A DNA stretch of 64,000 nucleotides from Rhizobium sp. RCAM05350. GTDB lineage: Bacteria; Pseudomonadota; Alphaproteobacteria; Rhizobiales; Rhizobiaceae. Location: assembly GCA_024426085.1 (NCBI GenBank), contig CP087974.1, positions 3,824,001-3,888,000 of the forward strand. Direction: 5' to 3'. The notes below the pieces were generated by a model that saw only the letters and a program-made list of their open reading frames with translations, was not told where the DNA came from and did no database searches. Made by a program: the position numbers and the translations under genes. The number at the start of each line of letters is the position of its first letter. Within the stretch, counting starts at the first letter, position 1. Positions 57,933 through 64,000 of the stretch are shown here, in pieces.

Positions 57933-59718
57933 ATGCCGCCCGTGAAGCACCCGCGCATCGCCATTGTCGCCGACGCGCATTTCCATGATCTCTATGCCGA
58001 TTACGGCTTTCCCGGCGTCGTTCAGGGCGACCGGCGGCTGACGTTCCGGCTGCTGGCCGACACGGCCCGCTCGACGCGTTTTCAACGAAAGCTATTTCAC
58101 GCTCCACCATACACTTGACGATATCGCCAGTCGTGGCATTCGCCATGTCGTGCTGCTGGGAGATTACTCCGATGACGGGCAGGTGGAGACCGTCAGGGGC
58201 GTGAAGCGGGTGCTTGACCACTATGCGGCGCGTTTCGGCATGCGGTTTTATGCGACCGTCGGCAATCACGATATTTTCGGAGCGGACGGCCGCCACCGCG
58301 CCAAGCGGTTTCTCAACGAGGACGGCTCCTACAGCATCCTCAGCAGCGACCCGCATATGCGCGACCGTGGCGCGCATGCGGTGATTGCCAGCGATCGGAT
58401 GTATTGCCAGGGCTATCCGGACGGGCTCGATGCCATGGCGGATTTCGGCTTTTATCCACGATCGGACGATCTTCACTGGGAAACGCCGTTTGGCACGGAC
58501 GGTGATCCGGCCACGCGGCTTTATGACGTGCATTCGCCGGATGGAAAAACCGCGCGCAGGCTAATGGACGCGTCCTATCTGGTCGAGCCCTTTGCCGGTG
58601 CCTGGCTGCTGATGATCGACGCCAATGTTTTCGTGCCCGTCGATGGCGCGACGCCCGGCGAGGAGGGCGATTTGGCCGACAGCACCAGTGCCGGCTGGAA
58701 TGCGATGCTTGTTCACAAGCGGTTCGTTCTCGACTGGATGGAGGATGTGGCCCGGCGTGCCCGCCTCGAGGGCAAATGTCTCCTGGCGTTTTCGCATTAT
58801 CCTGTTCTCGATCCTCTCGATGCCACGGTCGCTGACGAGGTGGCGTTGCTTGGCCGGACGGGTATGTCGGAGCGTATTCCGCAGACGGACGTTGCTGAGG
58901 CGCTGATCGCAGCGGGCATTGATGTTCACTTCAGCGGGCATCTGCATGTCAACGATACGGCGCGCCATAACGATGGTGGGCGCTTCCTGATCAATGTGGC
59001 CATGCCATCGCTTGTTGCCTTCCCCGGAGCTTACAAGGTGCTCGCCGTCGGCGAGCAGCGCCTTGATATCGAGACGGTCGGGATCGATGCGATGCCGCTG
59101 GATGCGGATCTGAGGCAGGCCTATGATCGGGAGATCGTGCCGTCGAGGCTCGACGCCGGCGGCATGCTCGATGTCACAGACTATGGTGGCTTCCTGTTCG
59201 AGCATCTCGGCCATTTGGTCGGACGCCGTTACCTCAAGCGCGAGTGGCCGAAGGATATCACGGCGATGATCCGCAGCCTCGATCTTGCGGATCTGGCAGT
59301 GCTGGCGCTGATCGATGAGCCGGTGGCCGCTGCAGATGCGACAGTTGCGATCGCAGCTGCCCGTAGTGATCCCGGCGTGCAGCAGTTGCTGACGGAAGCA
59401 GGGCTTTGTAGTGCACAGCTGCCAGGCATTTCAGCGATGGTGTTTCTGGCCGACTGGTACCGGCTGCGGATGGGCAGCGAACTGGCGTTCGACTGGATCG
59501 CGCCGGAGCGGATGGCGCTATACCGGGCTGTTGGGCAGTTGTTTGCGGACGGCGACTGGAGCGATGCCGGCTCAGCGCAGGCGCGGTTTGCGCTGATCTT
59601 CCGGATGTTTGAAAAATACGCCGGTGGCTTGCCTTCCGGTAATTTCAGCATCAACCGGGATGACGGCACGATCACACGGATTGCGCCGCGGCAGGAAGAG
59701 AAGAACAGCTCGCGCTGA
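57933..59718 (+). CDS. Calcineurin-like metallophosphoesterase, frameshifted
   Basis: About 595 residues, larger than most of the family. The dimetal motifs appear in order: VADAHFH (DxH), VVLLGDYSDDG (GD), TVGNHDIFG (GNHD), FSHYPVL and FSGHLHVND (GHxH). A roughly 200-residue C-terminal extension is mostly helical and not recognised. One break near 58078 is inferred. The start is uncertain: I used the ATG at 57933; in-frame starts at 57873 and 57786 exist, all with weak ribosome sites. It is convergent with the cyclic-nucleotide-binding gene. Confidence 0.83.
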
Positions 59719-59742
59719 TGAGCTGCCGAGGTCCGGCGGCGG

Positions 59743-60204
59743 TTAATCCGCCTTGCGAGCGCGGCTGCGTGCCTCGGACAGTTCGCTCGTCGTATGGCTC
59801 AGGCGGTCGGCCAGTACCCGCATGATCTCGATGGTGATTTCAGGAAAATCGGTGAGCAGCTTGAGGAAATGCTCCTTGCGAATGCGCAGGGCTTCCAGCG
59901 GCGTCGTCGTCTGCACGGTGGCGGTTCGCGAGACATCACAGAGGATGGCGATCTCGCCGACGATCGAATTGGTCTCGACTTCGGCAATCTTGATCGGGCC
60001 GGTCGAGGAATCGACAAGGATGTCTGCCTTGCCGGCCAGCACGACATAGGCGGCGTCGCCGGCGTCACCCTGATGGAAGATGGCCTCGCCCGGATCGTAG
60101 CTGACACGGTCGGACGTGAACGCGAGCAGCTTCAGCTTGCCCGGCTCTACATTCGAAAACAGCGGCACGCGCCGCAGCATTTGAACTTCATCCTTCAGAA
60201 GCAT
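59743..60204 (-). CDS. Stand-alone cyclic-nucleotide-binding domain protein
   Basis: 153 residues, frame intact. A Crp-type beta-barrel is clear: LRRVPLFSNVEPGKLKLLAF, YDPGEAIFHQGDAGDAAYVVLAG, and phosphate-binding cassette VGEIAILCDVSRTATVQ. There is no DNA-binding domain after the C helix, only a charged tail, so it is a signalling or regulatory subunit rather than a transcription factor. The ATG at 60204 fits the domain start; longer starts to 60306 exist. It is the third gene after a methyltransferase-like and a degenerate ABC gene. Confidence 0.83.
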   Translation of the reverse strand: MLLKDEVQMLRRVPLFSNVEPGKLKLLAFTSDRVSYDPGEAIFHQGDAGDAAYVVLAGKADILVDSSTGPIKIAEVETNSIVGEIAILCDVSRTATVQTTTPLEALRIRKEHFLKLLTDFPEITIEIMRVLADRLSHTTSELSEARSRARKAD

Positions 60205-60327
60205 AGTCGTGCCTATTCCCCATTTCTCTCCCTCCCGAATGATCAACCGGCGATACTCACCAGCAGTGCCTTCGGGAAGGATGTCCCTGTCTGCGTCCCG
60301 GCGCACGCATGGACTTCGCCTTTGACA

Positions 60328-63047
60328 TTATGATGACACAAGCTCCTTAAAGATACCGTTATTCTCGACCAGTGCCGCATGTGTTCCTTCTTCCACAAGC
60401 AAGCCTCTGTCGAAGACAAGCACACGGTCGAACAGGCTGGAAAGTGCGGTGTTCGATAGCACCCAGATGACAGCCGGATCGCGCCCGTCACGGCGCACGA
60501 GCTTGAGGACGTCGCGGACGATTTCGTCCTGCAGACGGTGGTCGAGGCCGGGCAGCGGCCGGTTGAAGATATAGTAATCCGAACGGCGGACCAGCGCGCG
60601 GGCCAGATTGAGCTTCTGGCGCTGCACGGCGGTCAAGCGCTTGCCACCGGCGCCGAGATTGAAATCCAGACCGATATCGATGACGCGCTCCAAAAGGCCA
60701 AGCGAGTTCAGAAGCGAGCTGACGATCGAACGGATGCGCTTGGACCCGTCGGAATGCTTGTGGCTGATGCGGCCGAACAGAATATTGTCCATCAGGCTTG
60801 CCGACGCCAGATAATGTTCGGGGTCGTAGCGCTCAATATCGCCACGCATATTCTCCGGCAGTCCGTCGTGGAACTGGCGGCGGACATCGACGATCTTGGC
60901 CATCAGTTCATCGGTCAGAAGACCGAAACGATGCCGTGGTTCGATATAGTGGAAGCTCAGGCGTATGATCTGTCCGCGGTCATCTTCGGACGCAGCGTCA
61001 AAGCCCTTACCCTTCAGTTTCTGCAACAGCAGTTGGTAATCGGGGAATATCATCCGCCGTCATGAAGGTGAGCTGCTGGAAGAACGGGTGATCCGGCGGC
61101 AGGTCGGCGAACAGTTCGACCGCGTTTTCGGCGATACTGTAGCCCATGTCGAACAGGATGCGGTCGAGACCGGTGCGGCCGACCACGGAGCGGAAATAGG
61201 CGTTCTTGCCGATAGCCTTGCCGATGAGCGCCGGGCCAGTTGCGGTGCCGAACAGAAGGTTTTCTCCGACTGTCGCCTCGGTGTTGTAGGCCCCGGGCTC
61301 AAACGAGACGACGAGGCTGCTCAGGCCGGCCTCTTCCAACTCGTCGCGAAGGGCATGGCGCATCTCAACCAGACCCTCGGCAAGACCCGGGTGCTCGTCC
61401 GGGGAAACGGTGCTGCGCAGGGCAAGATCGAGAATGTCCTTCGACAATTGAACAGTGTCGAGCACCGACAGAACCGGCGTGAAGAGGTCGTCGCGGTTGG
61501 TCGCATTGGCCGCCTGGTAGTCGATCCAGTCGCTGTTGACATCGTAATCCGGGTTGCCGGCCAATCGGGCTTCGTTGATTTCCCATTTGCGATGGGTGGC
61601 CAGGCTGCCTTCGTAGATGGCGTCTTGCAGTGGCGCGTGTTTCAGGCCGTAGAGCAGGTTGTCGCGCAGGCTTCCGTAGAAGAAATAGGCATCGGACGAC
61701 ACATAGGAGATCGCTCTGCCGGTCACGGATTCCGGCAATTCGAGAAGGTCCTCACCGCCGGCAGTCACCTTGCCGCTCTCGGGCCAGGTGAGGCGCGCAA
61801 AGGCCTCCGCCAGCATTTCGCCGCCGCCGGCCGCACCGCCAACGATGGCAACCGTTTCGCCGGGATGGATCTGCACGGAAACGCGTTCCAGAAGCTTGGC
61901 GCCGCTATCGTCGGCAAGCGACAGATTGACCGCTGCCAGCGGATGGTTCAGCGAGCCGGCATCCTTGATGGCGATCGCCTGAATGGCGGGATCGATCGTC
62001 CGGTCGACGCTGAACTGCTCGACGACCTGGACATATTTGACCTGGACGTCCTGGCGGGTCTGGTCCCAATCGATCAGGTCTTTCAAGGGGCCGGGCAGGT
62101 CCTTGTAGGCGCTGATCACGGCGATCAACTGACCGATGTCAAGACGGCCTTGCAGCGCCAGATAGCCGCCGATGCAATAGAACAGGAAGGGGGTGAGCTG
62201 GGCGAGGAAATTGTTGATGAACTTGACCAGGAATTTCCACTGGTAGAGGTCATAGTGGATCTTGAAGATACGGCCGAGACGGGAGGCAATGTCGGCACGC
62301 TCATAGTTGGACGTATCATAGGCGTGGATGGTGCCGATGCCATCGACGATCTCGCTGACGCGGCCAGCAAGCTCGCGCGCGGTGATCTGGCGTTCGCGGC
62401 CAAGCACCAGCAGGCGCCGGCGCATACGCGGGATGATCACGGCCTGGACGCCGACCATGACGGCTGCGATCAGTCCCAGCCAGGTATTTTGCATGAAAAT
62501 GAAGAACAGGGCCGTCAATGCCTGCCCGCCGAGCAGTGCGGGCTGGACAGAAGGCATCGCCGGTGAAGCCGCCGAGAGGCTCGACCTCATCCTTCACCAT
62601 GCTGGACACTTCCGCACCCTTCATGCGCTTGAACTGGCTTGGCGGAAAACGCAGGATCCGATCGACAAGCTCGAAGCGGATACGCCGAAGCAGGCGTTCG
62701 CCGAGGCGGCCCTTGTAGGTATTGATATAGAACTTGAAGAGGCCGTTGATGATCACCAGCAACAGGAAGACCATGCTGAGTGCAAACAGGGTCTGCATGC
62801 GGGTCAGTTCGACCCCGTCAAAGAGTGTCACGGTTCCGAGCCAGGGCAGGTCGAAGCTGATGTTCATGAACAACTGGGTGGCGCCCGGCTGATCGAAGCC
62901 TTGACCTTGAATAGGCCCGTTGACGATCTGCTTGGGCAGGTCGAACGACAGGAAGTAGGGTATCATCGAGACAGCGACGACCAGAAGGATCCAGAGCTGC
63001 TGGCCTCTTGTATGCGTCCAGATGTAGCGGGCGATGCTTTTTTCCAT
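60328..63047 (-). CDS. ABC exporter-like protein with fully degenerate nucleotide-binding domain, frameshifted
   Basis: About 906 residues. The N-terminal 330 residues form a type IV exporter membrane domain (LRRIRFELVDRILRFPP, GRVSEIVDGIGTIHAYD). The ATPase region is abnormal: Walker A is VGGAAGGGEM (no Lys), the Q-loop position reads YVSSDAYFF (no Gln), the signature LSGGQ is LTAVQ within GKRLTAVQRQKLNLARAL, Walker B is YYIFNRPLPGLD (Asn/Arg for Asp/Glu) and the switch His is lost (VLSNTALSS). About 300 residues are inserted before the signature. Breaks near 62575 and 61040 look like sequence errors. The consistent loss of every motif in an otherwise open protein suggests a conserved pseudo-ABC rather than decay. 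Substrate unknown. Confidence 0.82.
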
Positions 63048-63055
63048 GGGTGGAT

Positions 63056-63656
63056 TCAACTGGCCGTGTAGCGGGTGTCGAGGACGTAGAAGCGCCGGGC
63101 AGCATAGGGCGTGCCAGCGATCTCCGGGTCGTGCAGGCGAAGATCGAACTGTCCGCGGATCGTGACCGCCGGACGGCTGACGATATGCGGCACTTGAGAG
63201 GCTGCCCGTTCAAGTTCCGGCGCATATTCGATCACGACGGTTTTCGCGTTTTCGATCAGCGAGAACAAGAGATCGCCGAGAGGATCCTTGCGGCCGAACG
63301 GTTTCAGCGAATAACCGAGCAGGACGAGGCCATAGCTTCCCGGCTGATAGTGATAATCGATCTGCTGGAACTTGGCCTGCAATATGCCGCACGTGGCACT
63401 GCTGGCCATTCAATTCGTTTGTCTCGTAGGCCTCGGTCTTCGGATCGACGGAGGTTACCGATAGCGGATGATGGGTGAGATAAGGGGTAATCGGCCGGAT
63501 ATGGCCGCCGATTTCCAGGATATGCGGGCATTCGCGCATGAAGTGTGCGGCAAAGACCTGCCGCATGGTTGCGCCCAGTCCTGCCAGATGCGGTATGTCC
63601 TTTCCCGCCTCCAGGGGCGGCGAAACGGAGGTGGCATCCTTCAGGTTGACTTGCAT
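63056..63656 (-). CDS. Class I methyltransferase-like protein, frameshifted
   Basis: About 199 residues. PHILEIGGHIRPITPYL resembles SAM-binding motif I and VTSVDPKTEA the acidic motif II region. The later part (YHYQPGSYGLVLLGYSLKPFG) fits motif IV of Rossmann methyltransferases. One break near 63405 is inferred. The stop lies just before the ABC-like gene, suggesting co-transcription. It diverges from a second methyltransferase-like gene with only about 40 bases between the two starts. Substrate unknown. Confidence 0.65.
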
Positions 63657-63697
63657 TCCTTGCACTCCAGAAAAGTCCAGACTACAACACGCGCATG

Positions 63698-64000
63698 ATG
63701 AAAACCACCCGATCAAACGAAGCAAACACAACAGATTGGCACGAGAGTGCCTTCGATATCATCCGCGGTCTGTCCGCCTATACGGGAAGCTCTCTGATAG
63801 AAGGCCTTGCGAAAGTTGTCGCCAAATATCCGGACGCGGACCTCGGCACGGCCTTCAACCACAAGCAGGTTGGAAGCAAGATATGGGCACGCGAAAAGCT
63901 GTTTGAAAGCCTTGGCGGCAAATTTAAACACATCGTCCTGCTCGGCGGCTGGTACGGTGTGCTTCCGGCGATGTTTTTCGATGACAGCCGTTTCGACATC
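63698..64000 (+). CDS. Putative methyltransferase, N-terminal part (runs off the window)
   Basis: The first 101 residues are visible, frame intact to the window end. After a polar start the protein has SSLIEGLAKVVAKYPDADLG, a KIWAREKLFESLGGKF segment and then HIVLLGGWYGVLPAMFFDD, a glycine-rich strand-loop-helix like SAM-binding motif I. I read it as a class I SAM-dependent methyltransferase with an N-terminal helical part. The ATG at 63698 (or 63695) is tightly divergent from the gene at 63056-63656, so they share one promoter region. Confidence 0.6.
   Translation, partial: MKTTRSNEANTTDWHESAFDIIRGLSAYTGSSLIEGLAKVVAKYPDADLGTAFNHKQVGSKIWAREKLFESLGGKFKHIVLLGGWYGVLPAMFFDDSRFDI

Noticed and set aside
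61088-62566. Long open frame on the plus strand opposite the ABC-like gene
   Set aside because: Composition is that of an antisense frame and no motif is seen. The opposite strand encodes the membrane and NBD regions.

Overview
The window looks like part of a chromosome or large replicon of a Rhizobiaceae-type alphaproteobacterium (Rhizobium/Agrobacterium relatives). The basis is high GC, dense operons with 4-8 bp start/stop overlaps, an intergenic element with the rhizobial RIME architecture, and a very high density of binding-protein-dependent ABC importers with sugar-catabolic genes. No tRNA, rRNA or CRISPR array was found. About two thirds of the genes are interrupted by one or more apparent single-base frameshifts, roughly one per kilobase, with the conserved protein continuing in another frame. 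I treat these as sequence errors rather than gene death, and gene limits below are given across the shifts.

Layout. 0-3.2 kb: the 3' part of an aa3-type cytochrome c oxidase locus (cytochrome c, CtaC, CtaD; minus strand). 3.2-4.3 kb: a small scar with an IS21 IstB remnant and a histidine phosphatase. 4.4-13.4 kb (minus): an Fe(III)/AfuABC-type importer with a PgtA/PgtB/PgtC-like sensing system and a consensus sigma-54 promoter in front of the importer binding protein. 13.5-22.5 kb: a LacI-type repressor diverging from a ribose/LsrB-type importer, ketose epimerase, FGGY kinase and class II aldolase. 22.5-23.1 kb: a Tyr/dual-specificity phosphatase. 23.4-35.0 kb: a second ribose-type importer with a SorC/EryD-like regulator, aldo/keto reductase, GlpD-like dehydrogenase, DhnA-type aldolase, FGGY kinase and GMC oxidoreductase, resembling an erythritol-type polyol pathway with an added aldolase. 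35.0-38.9 kb: a palindromic repeat and two TetR-controlled oxidoreductase units. 38.9-46.5 kb: a ROK regulator diverging from a MalFG-type importer, SIS protein, PfkB kinase and UgpC-type ATPase, a gene set like Bacillus frl (fructosamine) operons. 46.6-49.8 kb: an HxlR regulator, two SDRs and a quinone-oxidoreductase-like MDR. 49.8-54.9 kb (minus): LacI regulator, amino-acid-type binding protein, an unusual 549-residue permease and a GH1 beta-glucosidase. 55.0-64.0 kb: GT4 glycosyltransferase, polysaccharide deacetylase, metallo-beta-lactamase-fold enzyme, metallophosphoesterase, cAMP-binding-domain protein, an ABC exporter-like protein with all nucleotide-binding motifs degenerate, a methyltransferase-like protein and a partial second one.

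Functionally the window is mainly a chain of independently regulated carbon-source uptake and catabolism modules, each with a local regulator and, in several cases, a recognisable dyad operator. In all five importer operons a hairpin follows the binding-protein gene, consistent with differential expression of binding protein over membrane components. The least explained parts are the degenerate ABC locus (59.7-63.7 kb) and the amino-acid-type importer paired with a beta-glucosidase (49.8-54.9 kb).
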